From Xenorhabdus stockiae (GTDB lineage Bacteria; Pseudomonadota; Gammaproteobacteria; Enterobacterales; Enterobacteriaceae), in the NCBI RefSeq assembly GCF_002632825.1, contig NZ_NJAJ01000021.1:1-64000 (forward strand): a stretch of DNA of 64,000 nt, read 5' to 3'. Below, piece by piece: positions 1 through 9,247 of the stretch. Position 1 is the first letter of the stretch, and every line of letters starts with the position of its first letter. A program made the position numbers and the translations under genes. The notes under the pieces were generated by a model. It worked only from the letters and a program-made list of their open reading frames with translations, was not told the DNA's origin and made no database searches.

Positions 1-307
1 AACTGCTCAGTAATGTGAAAAAATTCTTGAAAAAATCTGCAAATAGACTCTTTCAGAGAAAGTAAATCGAGTGTCTCACTATTATGAAAAGTTATTTAGC
101 TTCCAGTTTCCAATTATTTTTCTCAGGCTAACTTTCATCATGTATCCCATTATTGTATATTTTTTGTTTACTGAGAAATTACTACGCAAACGTAGTGTCT
201 TCAATTTCATTTTCACATATATAATCATTGGAAAAACTCAAGTAAAATAAATGAGTTAATGATGATGTTTATTTGTTTATTTATATGTTTTTTTTGTTTC
301 TATGAGT
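1..307. other. AT-rich non-coding window start
   Basis: I see no supported gene here. The stretch is AT-rich and stop-rich in all frames. It lies downstream of the haemolysin gene, so any gene it belongs to lies outside the window. Confidence 0.5.
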
Positions 308-333
308 AACGGCATCATGTTTATGATGCCGTT
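308..333 (-). terminator. Hairpin downstream of the haemolysin gene
   Basis: A perfect 11-bp stem (308-318 with 323-333) closed by a four-base GTTT loop lies about 40 bp beyond the xhlA stop codon. There is no long U-tract on the minus strand, so termination strength is uncertain. The position and the perfect stem make it the likely 3' end of the xhlBA transcript. Confidence 0.55.
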
Positions 334-372
334 TGTATTAAGATTCGCGAATATAACTCAGAGTGTGCTCAG

Positions 373-3300
373 TTAATCCAGTTGATGTCCTTTGATTCCA
401 CTATATGTGGTTGGCGTTTCTGTATTGTGATTTTCGTTTTTTACGAAAGGAATTTTACCCGAAAAGACATCTTTCTGGGCTGCTCCGGTGAAATCTGCAA
501 TTGAGTCAGGTAAGTTAACTCCCATGTTTTTGCCTCTGTCGTGGCCTGTTATGGATTGGTGAGCGATTTGCTGCGTATTCACGGATACGGTTCCTTGAGT
601 ACTGTCAATCCGGCTACCGGTCAGATAGGTTCTGCCCGCGACATTCAGATTAACCCCGTTAGCACCGTTCAGGGTTGATTGCTCACCAACGGTTTCCTGA
701 TCAAGTGTGTCGTAATTGCTTTTCAGTTTTCCGTTGTAATCTTTAAAAGCAGCAGTCAGACGATCTGTCAGGCTTGGCGCTTCCGTGTTTGTTTTATCAT
801 CGTTAGTTGCAGCGATTTCCGCAGAGTTATTGTCAGCAATCGGTAATGTCGCTTTATGGCTGTTATCACCTTTGACTGTTCTGCTATACCCTAATCTGCT
901 ATCTAATCCGATATTCAGGCTGTCGGTTTTATTTTTCAGACTTTCAACGTTGAGGTTGCCACCAATATTACCCGTGACCTGATCTGCGTTGATGTTGCTG
1001 CCTTTGAGTGAGGTATCCCGGGCACTGGTCAGTGTGACATTACCACCAGTAACCTGATTGTTGTGGTAAGTCACTTTATTCAGTCTATCAACACCGAATT
1101 TAACTTCACCGCCTATATTGTATTTGTTATCGATGATGCTGTTACCGGCCTCTCCATTGCCGGCGTTGCCATCGCCGCCTTCATTATTACGCACTGTGTT
1201 AGCCATACCGCCTTTGCCTTTAGCGCCAAAGTTCCAGCCATTGTTGTTGACTGCATCATGAGCTGAGGCCAGTTCAATTCTGCCACGTTGTGCTGTCATA
1301 TCGACCTGTTTGCCAGAAACGTTTGTGCCTTGCAGAGTCAGGTTATTCGCAGCATTCAGGTTTACACTCTGTCCGCCTGTAATTGTGCCGGTTTGAGCGG
1401 TGTTTCTATTCTGCTGGCTGGTGTTATAGCCGGCACCCGCACTGCCACTGAAGTTTTTGCCATCCGGATTAGTCCCTACAGTCAGAGAAAGCTCTCCGTT
1501 ATAACCACGGCTGTTTTTTTCCTCACGGTTGGTGGCTTGTTCGAACTGAATATTTCCGCCGGAATTAACGTTTGTCTGACCACTGCCACCGTTCATGGAA
1601 GTGCCCTGATAGTGTGCGTTTCTGGTGACCTGAACGTTAATGCCATTCTGGGCGTTGATTTCACTGCCAACCGCGTTTCTGTTATGGGTGGATTCCGCCT
1701 GATAGCTGCCGCTACCTTTGCCGTTGACAGAAAGATCGCTGCCGGTGCTGGTGTAAACGCGCATACGGGCATCGCCAACGGTACTTGATGAACTGCTGTT
1801 CTGCTGGTTGTAGGCGGCTTCACTGGTATGGCTACCGGCAGTCAGGGATGTATTACCTTTATTGGCCTGATATTTTGTCCCTTGATCGTAAAGATCGCCG
1901 TTGGTATTGATCCTGATGTCGCCTGCTTTAACGGTAGTGACGACAGCGTTTGATTGATGGTTGCTGGAGTAATGACTTTTTCCGTTCATCTCCAGTTCAA
2001 GCCCGACATTCGGTAATCCGGTTTTTGCAATGGAAGTATCCAACTTTCCGTTTGTTGCTGCTTTCGCCGTTTTTTCCATAGGGCGGGTTGTGGCACTGTA
2101 ATCGGCTGAACCGCTGATTTCGCCACCAACCTGCATTTGTCTTGTGGAGTCTGATTCGGTGTTGGCTGTTGCTACATTTCGGATGCTGCCGGCATTCGCC
2201 TGATAAGTTCCCTGTACCTGATATTGAGTGCCTTGTTGTTTCAGTTCTCCCTGAGCATTCAGTTCAAGGTTGCCATTAATTCGTGCTTCTGAAACCACCG
2301 CAGTAGTGCGGTTTTGGGAATGACCATTATCAGAATAACCACCTTCAACCCCGCCGCCGAATTTATCCATACCACCGGTGGCAAAGACACCGCCACGCAC
2401 TTTAGCCTGAGAATTATTGGTGGCAGTGCTGTTTTCTGCGGCTGTCAGAGCAATGTTGTTACCTGCAATTCTGGCATCACCCTGCGTTGTTACCAATTTT
2501 GTGCCATCAAAAGTAACATTTTTACCTGAATTAATGGTAATTGTGCGGCCATTTAACTCAGCCTGTTGCTGTGTGGTGGTATGGGTTTTTTGGTTATCAA
2601 GGGTATGCTCAAAACCTGCGCCGGCGCGGTATTGCTTATCTTTTGTGTTATGAGCGTAATACTGCCAGTCAAGGTTGTTTTTCTCCTGTTGATGTTCACT
2701 TTGTTCACCATAGGCAAGCACGTTGATATTGCCGGATGTATTGATATTCAGCTCACCAGCACTTTTCGCCAGGCTGCCGATAACATTGATATCTTTATCA
2801 CTGATTAATTTCAGGTCAGCATCAGAGGTTAACTGGCTACCGGTGCTGGTTTGCTGGTTTGTCTGTTCCTGATTGGAATTTTTGGTGATGTTAAAGATGG
2901 TACCTTTTCTTTCATCCACTTTCTTATAGGTATTACTGACGGAGTTATCGATGGTTAGATCACCGTCATTAGCTTCAACATAAGCCCCCTGTCGAGCTTT
3001 TACCTTGCTGCCGGTAATGGTGACGCCATCTATTCCACTCAGCAGTAAATGCCCGTCTGCACTGAGATCAGAGGCATGGTGTGTTTCTACTTTATCGTGG
3101 TTGTCTTTGTTGCTGCCACCGGCAAGGCCACCCCACTTACGCTTATTTTTCTCAATAACATGGTCATCAACGAGGGATTGCACAGTCACTTTTGTCTGTT
3201 GCCCCGCCGAAACAATCATGTTTTTGTCTGAATGTACTTTAGAGCCGATAATTTCAGCATTGGCACCTGCGTTGATGCCTAAATCGCCGCCTGCATTCAG

Positions 3301-4788
3301 TTCACTGCTGACAAGTCTTTGGGTTGTGTCGATAGTTGCCCAATCGCCGGTTTGTAATCCCATTCCATCGTTCTTTCTGTAACCCTTTTCGAGTTTTCTT
3401 TCTGACTCAACTAAACCAGCCAGTTTTACATCCTGCTTAGCAGAAACTGAAATCTGATTGCCAGCGGTCACTTTACTGCCCAATATTTCTGCATTGCCTT
3501 CACTGGCAGTCAGGTGAACATTGTTCTGTGCATTGAGAGTATTGCCTTCATACTGATACTTTTCACTCTCATTGGTGACATCCTTCTGCCAGGATAACTG
3601 CCAGTTGTTATCGGTGCTTTGATCACGTTGGTGTAGCTGCTGACCGTCCAGTTTCAAATTAGCGCCAGTGAGTTTGATGTTATCTCCATCAATATCGGTT
3701 GCCATTATCTGATTATCTTTGCGGGCAATCAGTGTGATGTTTTTACCGGTCAATTGAGTACGGGCAATGGACTCATTAATCTGTTCCTGAGAGGTATGCG
3801 CACCGCTAAAAGTACTTTGGTGATTACCTTCCCCTGTTTTTTGTAATGATGATCGGTTGAGATGCCCCTGCGCCCGCAAGTTTTTACCCTGTAATGTGAT
3901 ATCGCCACCCTGTAAATTTGCCGCTTCTAATTCCACATCACCGTGGGAGGCAATATAAATATCATCACCGGCTTGCATCTTGCCCCGTAGATTGACGCCA
4001 CTGCCTTCTGCGGTATTCATCAGACGGATACGCCCAGCCTGCATACTACCGAAGTAATAGCTGTCGAGCGCTCCAGCACCCGCCTGTCTTGAATCCAATA
4101 TTCTGCCATCTGCGGCAATCTGGTTATTTCCGGTGGTAATATTGAGCGCTTTGGGCGTGATAACTTTTCCTCTGATATCGATTCGGGGCGCGATAAGGTT
4201 CAGTACATCATTGTGGGTCAGCCCCGCATTTCTGATATTCAGGGCATTTTTATTATTGAAGTTATTGAACCCTTGCAGAATGCCATTCTCAACCAACGGA
4301 TTACCGACCACCAGCGAAGCCTGATTGGTGTTGATAAAGCCACAGCCGTTACAGGTAATACCGTTGGGGTTTGCCAGTATATAGTCGGCAGCCATGCCGA
4401 AAACTTCCTGTTTGCCGAGTAAGAGTGAAGGGTTACGACTGATCACTTCATTCAGAATGACGCTGGCGGCCTGTCCGTTCAAATTACTGTTAGCCGATAA
4501 TTGTCCGGCTAATTCTGACTGTCCATTAGCCAGTGAGTTATTTAACACCGCACCCATTTGGTTGACGTTAAAATCCTGATACTGGTTATGTGATAGTCCT
4601 GATTCGGAAGGTGCCACGATATTGATTACCGTGGCGCCTGTTTCAGCAATGCTGACGTCCGGTCGATGAGCTACATCACCACCGGGAGTGATGCCACTGG
4701 CAAAGCTGGTTGAACAGGTAGCCAGAATTATCGCCATTGATGCCGCAAGTTTTCCCGTAGGAGATAATCTGAATATTTTTCTTTTCAT
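373..4788 (-). CDS. xhlA: Two-partner secretion haemolysin/haemagglutinin TpsA (XhlA/ShlA type)
   Basis: Secreted TpsA protein of 1471 residues, exported by the TpsB encoded just upstream. An N-terminal signal peptide (about residues 1-31, ending in SFASG) is followed by the TPS secretion domain (about 35-260) with NPNGI and the CNGC pair seen in ShlA/HpmA-type haemolysins. The rest is filamentous-haemagglutinin beta-helix sequence rich in G, N, T and S. The length fits the compact haemolysins (ShlA, HpmA, PhlA, XhlA) rather than giant FHA adhesins, and no C-terminal CdiA-type toxin module (VENN motif) is seen. By family it is a calcium-independent, surface-acting haemolysin; activity here is inferred. 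The start is followed by a typical signal peptide. It is the second gene of an operon with the transporter, 100 bp away. The symbol follows the Xenorhabdus naming and is not a verified orthology. Confidence 0.9.
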   Translation of the reverse strand: MKRKIFRLSPTGKLAASMAIILATCSTSFASGITPGGDVAHRPDVSIAETGATVINIVAPSESGLSHNQYQDFNVNQMGAVLNNSLANGQSELAGQLSANSNLNGQAASVILNEVISRNPSLLLGKQEVFGMAADYILANPNGITCNGCGFINTNQASLVVGNPLVENGILQGFNNFNNKNALNIRNAGLTHNDVLNLIAPRIDIRGKVITPKALNITTGNNQIAADGRILDSRQAGAGALDSYYFGSMQAGRIRLMNTAEGSGVNLRGKMQAGDDIYIASHGDVELEAANLQGGDITLQGKNLRAQGHLNRSSLQKTGEGNHQSTFSGAHTSQEQINESIARTQLTGKNITLIARKDNQIMATDIDGDNIKLTGANLKLDGQQLHQRDQSTDNNWQLSWQKDVTNESEKYQYEGNTLNAQNNVHLTASEGNAEILGSKVTAGNQISVSAKQDVKLAGLVESERKLEKGYRKNDGMGLQTGDWATIDTTQRLVSSELNAGGDLGINAGANAEIIGSKVHSDKNMIVSAGQQTKVTVQSLVDDHVIEKNKRKWGGLAGGSNKDNHDKVETHHASDLSADGHLLLSGIDGVTITGSKVKARQGAYVEANDGDLTIDNSVSNTYKKVDERKGTIFNITKNSNQEQTNQQTSTGSQLTSDADLKLISDKDINVIGSLAKSAGELNINTSGNINVLAYGEQSEHQQEKNNLDWQYYAHNTKDKQYRAGAGFEHTLDNQKTHTTTQQQAELNGRTITINSGKNVTFDGTKLVTTQGDARIAGNNIALTAAENSTATNNSQAKVRGGVFATGGMDKFGGGVEGGYSDNGHSQNRTTAVVSEARINGNLELNAQGELKQQGTQYQVQGTYQANAGSIRNVATANTESDSTRQMQVGGEISGSADYSATTRPMEKTAKAATNGKLDTSIAKTGLPNVGLELEMNGKSHYSSNHQSNAVVTTVKAGDIRINTNGDLYDQGTKYQANKGNTSLTAGSHTSEAAYNQQNSSSSSTVGDARMRVYTSTGSDLSVNGKGSGSYQAESTHNRNAVGSEINAQNGINVQVTRNAHYQGTSMNGGSGQTNVNSGGNIQFEQATNREEKNSRGYNGELSLTVGTNPDGKNFSGSAGAGYNTSQQNRNTAQTGTITGGQSVNLNAANNLTLQGTNVSGKQVDMTAQRGRIELASAHDAVNNNGWNFGAKGKGGMANTVRNNEGGDGNAGNGEAGNSIIDNKYNIGGEVKFGVDRLNKVTYHNNQVTGGNVTLTSARDTSLKGSNINADQVTGNIGGNLNVESLKNKTDSLNIGLDSRLGYSRTVKGDNSHKATLPIADNNSAEIAATNDDKTNTEAPSLTDRLTAAFKDYNGKLKSNYDTLDQETVGEQSTLNGANGVNLNVAGRTYLTGSRIDSTQGTVSVNTQQIAHQSITGHDRGKNMGVNLPDSIADFTGAAQKDVFSGKIPFVKNENHNTETPTTYSGIKGHQLD

Positions 4789-4888
4789 ACTATTACCTCT
4801 ATTTACTTTCTGTCATGTGAATGTGCAGCATCCCGGGGAGAATTTCTCCCTGATTGGCTGCGGTTAAAAATAGTTATTATTCAGGTGG

Positions 4889-6562
4889 TTAAAATAAATA
4901 AGAAAAGCGGGTTAATAGCTGTATAGGCTCACTTTTATCTCTGTCCTGATGAGATAATGTTTTGCCACGGCTCACCTCAATATCCGCCAGAAAGTGTTGA
5001 TGGCGTAAGGCCGCTCCGACACTGAATCCTGCGTTGCTTCTCCACGATGCTTCTTTCCGGTTATGACTTTTAACTTGACCGACATCGGCTCCGACACGCA
5101 AAGTCAGTGAACTTTCAGGCAAAGGTATTGCGTAAGATAAGGTGTTTCTCAGATACCAACCGTTATCAGCGGAGAGGGTATTTTTGCTGAACCCCCGTAC
5201 CGCATTGCGATCGGTAATATTGAGCCACTCAACGCCGGGGAGTCCATTTGGGCTGTATTGGGTATAAAACTGGCTGTTAAGGCGGTACGGCACAGCAAAC
5301 AGTTTGAAATTCTGGTGTAAATTGACAGACAGCTTTCCTTTGGTGAATCGCGTATTCAGATTATGAGTGACTGTCTGGGCGCCGAGCCACGGTGTTCCTT
5401 GCTCAATGCCGGTGTCAAACGTGATGAGACCATTCGGAATAATTTGTAAGTGGTTTATTCCCAGTGAGAGCACCGCTAGTTTCTGACTACTGACGTTGAA
5501 TTTGGATTCATCGAAATAGGTGTTGGAATCCTTGTAAACGAATTGGGTATTCACCGTCGAAATCTGTGACTGATTGCGGTGAAATAGCCAGTCTATGCGC
5601 ATACCGGATTGCTGAGAGTTTCCGCTCAGTTTTAATGACTTGAGCCGCAACTTTAGCGGGTTTTTATATTGGGAATAGCTGGTGAAACCGCTGAAAGTGA
5701 CAGCACCATAAGGCAGCGAATAGAACAATGTTGCAGCCCGATTATATTGGGTGCTGGGTTTATCAATGGTGCTGACCCCATTGACGCTGACAAAATCTGA
5801 TAGCCCGAACGGACTGTCAAAGCTGGCATTCAGCCTGCTGATCCATTTACCGGTACTTTTCTGCCCGTAGTTATCTGTTATTGCGGAGATATGCCACGGT
5901 GTGGAATGTCGGTTATGCAGCTTGACGATAGACCCGCCACTTACTGTGCCGGGCAGAATATCGAGTGTTGTTTTATTCGATTGCAGACGATTTGACTGAT
6001 CCAGCCCTTGATCCAGCTGATTCAGGTTTAGTGGCTGATTAATAAGCCCGGGGAATAACATCCGGCTATTAACCCAGCGGTCACCACCTTCGATGGCTTC
6101 GACGAAACCCTCAATGACACTGAGTCCTAACTCCCTATTATAATTAGGGGGAATGAATTGCACCCTGGCAGTAATGTAGCCTTTGGCGATATACAGATTA
6201 GTGATTTCTGCTGTCAGTCTATTAATGTCATTGCTGGTAATACATTGTTCGGGCAGTGCGCTGAGTGCATCCAGTTCAGTCAGAGAAAGCAGGGTAATGC
6301 CCTGAAGATAAACTCCGCTGATATCCAGACATGCGGGGGCTTCAGTTAGCACTGGGGAAACTGTTTCGGGTGAAAGGGCATCAGAGCGTTCGATAAATCC
6401 CCGGTAGCGACGCTGTTCAATGAGCTGGTCTATTTCCCGTGAACTATCCTGTAAGGTTCTTCTGGCTTCGTCTATAGATAATACAGCATCAGGTGCTTCT
6501 GGCAGTGCGCTGGCCTGAAGGGATACAGATAATAAAATAAAAACTGCCGTCCTTTTGAACAT
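4889..6562 (-). CDS. xhlB: Two-partner secretion outer-membrane transporter TpsB (XhlB/ShlB type)
   Basis: Outer-membrane Omp85-family translocator, about 557 residues, which secretes and in this family activates the downstream haemolysin. After a signal peptide (ending near SLQASA) come a helix-rich linker, a POTRA region with a Cys pair (about residues 75-150), and a 16-strand-type barrel. The conserved VRGF loop motif is visible in the C-terminal third and the protein ends in aromatic LFTRFSYLF, a typical barrel terminus. The frame opens with a TTG at 6574, but the ATG at 6562 directly begins the signal peptide and has GGGTG upstream, so I prefer it. The order transporter then haemolysin is that of shlBA, hpmBA and xhlBA. 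Confidence 0.9.
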   Translation of the reverse strand: MFKRTAVFILLSVSLQASALPEAPDAVLSIDEARRTLQDSSREIDQLIEQRRYRGFIERSDALSPETVSPVLTEAPACLDISGVYLQGITLLSLTELDALSALPEQCITSNDINRLTAEITNLYIAKGYITARVQFIPPNYNRELGLSVIEGFVEAIEGGDRWVNSRMLFPGLINQPLNLNQLDQGLDQSNRLQSNKTTLDILPGTVSGGSIVKLHNRHSTPWHISAITDNYGQKSTGKWISRLNASFDSPFGLSDFVSVNGVSTIDKPSTQYNRAATLFYSLPYGAVTFSGFTSYSQYKNPLKLRLKSLKLSGNSQQSGMRIDWLFHRNQSQISTVNTQFVYKDSNTYFDESKFNVSSQKLAVLSLGINHLQIIPNGLITFDTGIEQGTPWLGAQTVTHNLNTRFTKGKLSVNLHQNFKLFAVPYRLNSQFYTQYSPNGLPGVEWLNITDRNAVRGFSKNTLSADNGWYLRNTLSYAIPLPESSLTLRVGADVGQVKSHNRKEASWRSNAGFSVGAALRHQHFLADIEVSRGKTLSHQDRDKSEPIQLLTRFSYLF

Positions 6563-6599
6563 CGTAGCACCCAAATGGCTATGGTTGAGTTGGATTGCG

Positions 6600-6747
6600 C
6601 ATACCTTTCGTCTTTCAAGTTATACACTTCGTCTTTCAAGTTGCCTCTTTGTTGGCTGCGCTCACTCACCCCAGTCACATAGTTATCTATGCTTCTGGGG
6701 GTTCTCTCCCTTGCCGTCGCGATGCACCTTGAAATCCATTGTGTATA
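6600..6747. repeat. Short palindromic interspersed repeat (MITE-like), long form
   Basis: The element upstream of xhlB has imperfect inverted ends of the form TATACAC-N6-TTTCAAG(T/G)TGC (left end from 6621, right end at 6747). A GC-richer middle holds a CCCCAG...CTGGGG hairpin. A partial extra copy of the left end precedes it (6600-6620). A second, shorter copy of the same family lies at 53432-53514 between lsrR and lsrK. It has no coding capacity. Transcribed, it would form a long stem upstream of xhlB. Confidence 0.75.
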
Positions 6748-7200
6748 TTTCTGAAAAACCCTTAGGTATATATAGTTATTCTGGTTTACTAATTAATCAT
6801 TAAAGCATATAAATTATTTTATTTTGCTCTGATTACTGGTTGTCGTTCGTTCTATTTGATTATTTATAGTTATATATTTAACTTAATTATTTACCATAAC
6901 CCATTTTGGTTATGTTTTGTTGGATGGTTTGGAATTAACTCAAATTAGTGGTGAGAATTAACTAAAATTTCAAATAATTAATGAGGGAGGTATAGGCTGT
7001 TTTTTATAAAGATAGATTCAACAGAAAGTGACATTGGTTATTAATAAAACATGTTATTATTAATTTATATATTTTTATTTATTATAAAAATAATCACTAT
7101 TTAAAAATCTTTCTTGCAGAAAAAGACAAAAAATAAAATATAAATGAGAAAAAGGAGATTTAAATCAAATTAACAGGAGGGTGTTCATTTGGGGAATATA
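6748..7200. other. AT-rich non-coding gap between xhlB and hcp
   Basis: Very AT-rich sequence with no credible reading frame. It is upstream of xhlB (minus strand) and downstream of hcp, so it probably contains the xhlBA promoter region. I cannot identify a specific site. Confidence 0.5.
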
Positions 7201-7233
7201 ATTCAGCCAATGGATAATACCCATTGGCTGAAT
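7201..7233 (-). terminator. Intrinsic terminator of hcp
   Basis: A perfect 13-bp inverted repeat (7201-7213 with 7221-7233, seven-base loop) lies about 45 bp beyond the hcp stop codon. On the minus strand the stem is followed by an AU-rich tail. This isolates the single hcp gene. Confidence 0.75.
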
Positions 7234-7278
7234 ATTTATTACTTAAAACTTATTATCTAAAATCTGATAAATAAGATC

Positions 7279-7797
7279 TTAAGCAACAATTGGCGCACGC
7301 CAGTCGTCAGCACCAGAAGTACCAGCAGTAGTGTGTTCCCACTCGATTTTACGGTAAGCCAGAGAAACACGAACCAACTGAGTGAATTCAGCTTTTGCTG
7401 GATCCTGGCAGTGTGGCATTTTGCAGTCGATGTCAACGATAGTTGCGTCTACCAGTTTAGTAGAGAAGAAGTGCTCTTGTTTGCCTTCGATAGAAGTACG
7501 GTACCACTTCAGTTCTACTGTAGGTAACATTTCACCGGAAGCCAGTGCGTTGTACATCAGTGGAACGGCTTTGTTCAGTGCAACAGTGAAGCGGAATGGC
7601 TTATGTGCACGTTGACCAGAAGGCTGGCCTGACTGTGGATCAGTCGGAACAGTAACGATGTGGTCAAATTCCTGAACCAGCATTTCGTCTTCATGGCCCT
7701 GAACAAAGATATTACCTACTGACTCAGCGGTAAATGCGCCAGCAGTAATGTGACCCTGAGTTTTTCCGTTGATGGAAATATAACATGGAGTTGGCAT
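7279..7797 (-). CDS. hcp: T6SS inner-tube protein Hcp (TssD)
   Basis: Hcp forms the hexameric rings that stack into the expelled T6SS tube and can carry small effectors. The 172-residue product begins MPTPCYISINGKTQG and shows the Hcp family blocks: the early GxITAGA segment, HxFRFTVALNKAVPLMYNAL, ELKWYRT and a late VSLAYRKIEWEH. Length matches the family. It is transcribed alone, divergently from the T6SS operon, with its own terminator and an AGGATA ribosome site. Separation from the sheath genes would allow expression in the excess the tube protein requires. No C-terminal effector extension is present, so it is a structural Hcp. Confidence 0.96.
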   Translation of the reverse strand: MPTPCYISINGKTQGHITAGAFTAESVGNIFVQGHEDEMLVQEFDHIVTVPTDPQSGQPSGQRAHKPFRFTVALNKAVPLMYNALASGEMLPTVELKWYRTSIEGKQEHFFSTKLVDATIVDIDCKMPHCQDPAKAEFTQLVRVSLAYRKIEWEHTTAGTSGADDWRAPIVA

Positions 7798-8730
7798 ATG
7801 AATATCCTATAAAAATTTACCAATATAAGTGTAAGTGCTCATTCCTTGCGTGATTATTCCATTCACTAAATGATGCCCACTAAATGAAATAAAATTAGCG
7901 ATGCCGAACACTCGGAGCGAATAATAAGGCCGAATTTCTCTGATGCAAAGTTATTTATAAATTGCAAGGCGAGCTTAAATTCAATGACAAATAAAAATTT
8001 TATAATCATTGCCGTTATGAGATTTATGGCTGATTTTTTATAAACGGTAAGCTTATATTACTGTGCGAAATTTAATCTCCAAGTTTTTGATTTTTATAAC
8101 GAATTGATAAATAATGATTTTTTATTTTTAAATTATTTATTTTTCATGATCATTAATAAAGTGTGACGGATGTCAAAAAAATGAATTAAGAAAGGGTTTT
8201 TGTGGGGGATAATTAATCGGAATGAAATAAAAAATGAACTTTATGATAATCTCAGGTCACTAATTTGGTGATTATATTTTATTCATAACATACGAAAAAT
8301 ATTTCTTTTTATACAATTGATAGGTAATCGGTCTATATACACCTATAAAGAGTAAAACCAAACTTTTATCTATTTAGTAAGAGAAAAATAATTATAAATT
8401 TTCAAGAAATACAATAAAAGTATTAAAAGCCAGAATAGAGGGTGTTATCAATTAGTGTTTTGGCTTTACATCAAAAAAATAAAGTGTCAAACTCGCTATT
8501 GACGATTTTTTATATCGATGTTATTTCCACGACTGGTTAGAGTCTTTCTTATATTTATCTATATGGTGATATATAAAAGTCTACTTATGTCTGCAAATAC
8601 AGTTGTTTTCCTATACCTATTTTTTTAGGAAGCTCTGCTGTATTTGTTATATGGATAACATTGTAATTATTATCTTACCAATAATGGGTTGTTAGACAGT
8701 TCATGGTTGTATTAGCCAAAGGGTTGAAAT
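7798..8730. promoter_or_regulatory. Long AT-rich divergent regulatory region between hcp and the T6SS operon
   Basis: More than 900 bp without a credible gene separates two divergent T6SS transcription units. It must hold both promoters and is unusually long. It is strongly AT-rich, a composition typical of H-NS-silenced regions, though binding is inference. One candidate sigma70 promoter for tssB is TTGACG at 8499-8504 with TTATTT at 8521-8526, a 16-bp spacer; this is weak. I found no convincing GG-N10-GC sigma54 promoter by eye. Confidence 0.5.
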
Positions 8731-9228
8731 ATGAGTAAAAATAGTCCTGGTAGCGTAGCTCCTAAAGAAAGAATTAATATTAAATATGTTCCAAATACCG
8801 GTGATCAGACCGCAGAAGTTGAATTACCACTGAATCTTCTGGTTGTAGGTGACCTGAAAGGCAAAACAGAAGATACGCCAATTGAAGAAAGACCAACAGT
8901 TTCTGTTAATAAAAATAACTTCAATGCCGTAATGAATGAGGCGAATATCAACCTGACTTTTAACGTCCCTAATCGCCTCGATGAAAATAGTGAAGAAGAT
9001 TTACCAGTTAATCTGGAAATAAAATCCCTAAGTGATTTCTCACCGGATAATATCGCCAAGAAAGTACCAGAGCTGAATAAACTTCTGGAACTACGTGAAG
9101 CATTAGTTGCATTAAAAGGCCCTCTGGGAAATATCCCCGCATTTCGCGCTCGCCTGCAGTCACTGCTGGATGATGAATCCGTTCGTGAACAACTCCTGAA
9201 AGAACTTGAAATCATCAATAAAAAATAA
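8731..9228 (+). CDS. tssB: T6SS contractile sheath small subunit TssB (VipA)
   Basis: TssB pairs with TssC to build the cytoplasmic contractile sheath around the Hcp tube. The 165-residue product carries the family landmarks: an early RINIKY, LPLNLLVVGDLKG, then VSVNKNNFNAVM, and the C-terminal LLELREALVALKGPLGN that interlocks with TssC. The length is normal. It is the first gene of the T6SS operon; tssC follows 19 bp later with an AAAGGAATT ribosome site between them. Confidence 0.97.
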   Translation: MSKNSPGSVAPKERINIKYVPNTGDQTAEVELPLNLLVVGDLKGKTEDTPIEERPTVSVNKNNFNAVMNEANINLTFNVPNRLDENSEEDLPVNLEIKSLSDFSPDNIAKKVPELNKLLELREALVALKGPLGNIPAFRARLQSLLDDESVREQLLKELEIINKK

Positions 9229-9247
9229 CTCGTTAAAGGAATTCTAA

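Noticed and set aside
785..1788. Long plus-strand open frames opposite the haemolysin gene
   Set aside because: They are the antisense of a low-complexity, repeat-rich coding sequence, lack ribosome sites and show no protein-like composition.
373..4788. Contact-dependent inhibition (CdiA) interpretation of the large TpsA protein
   Set aside because: The protein is too short, lacks a VENN-type pretoxin motif, has no small immunity gene after it, and carries the CNGC motif of ShlA-type haemolysins.
8460..8730. Sigma54 promoter before tssB
   Set aside because: The candidates (TTGGCTTTACATC, ATGGTTGTATTAGCC) do not have GG and GC elements at the required spacing, and the local regulator lacks the AAA+ domain needed for sigma54.
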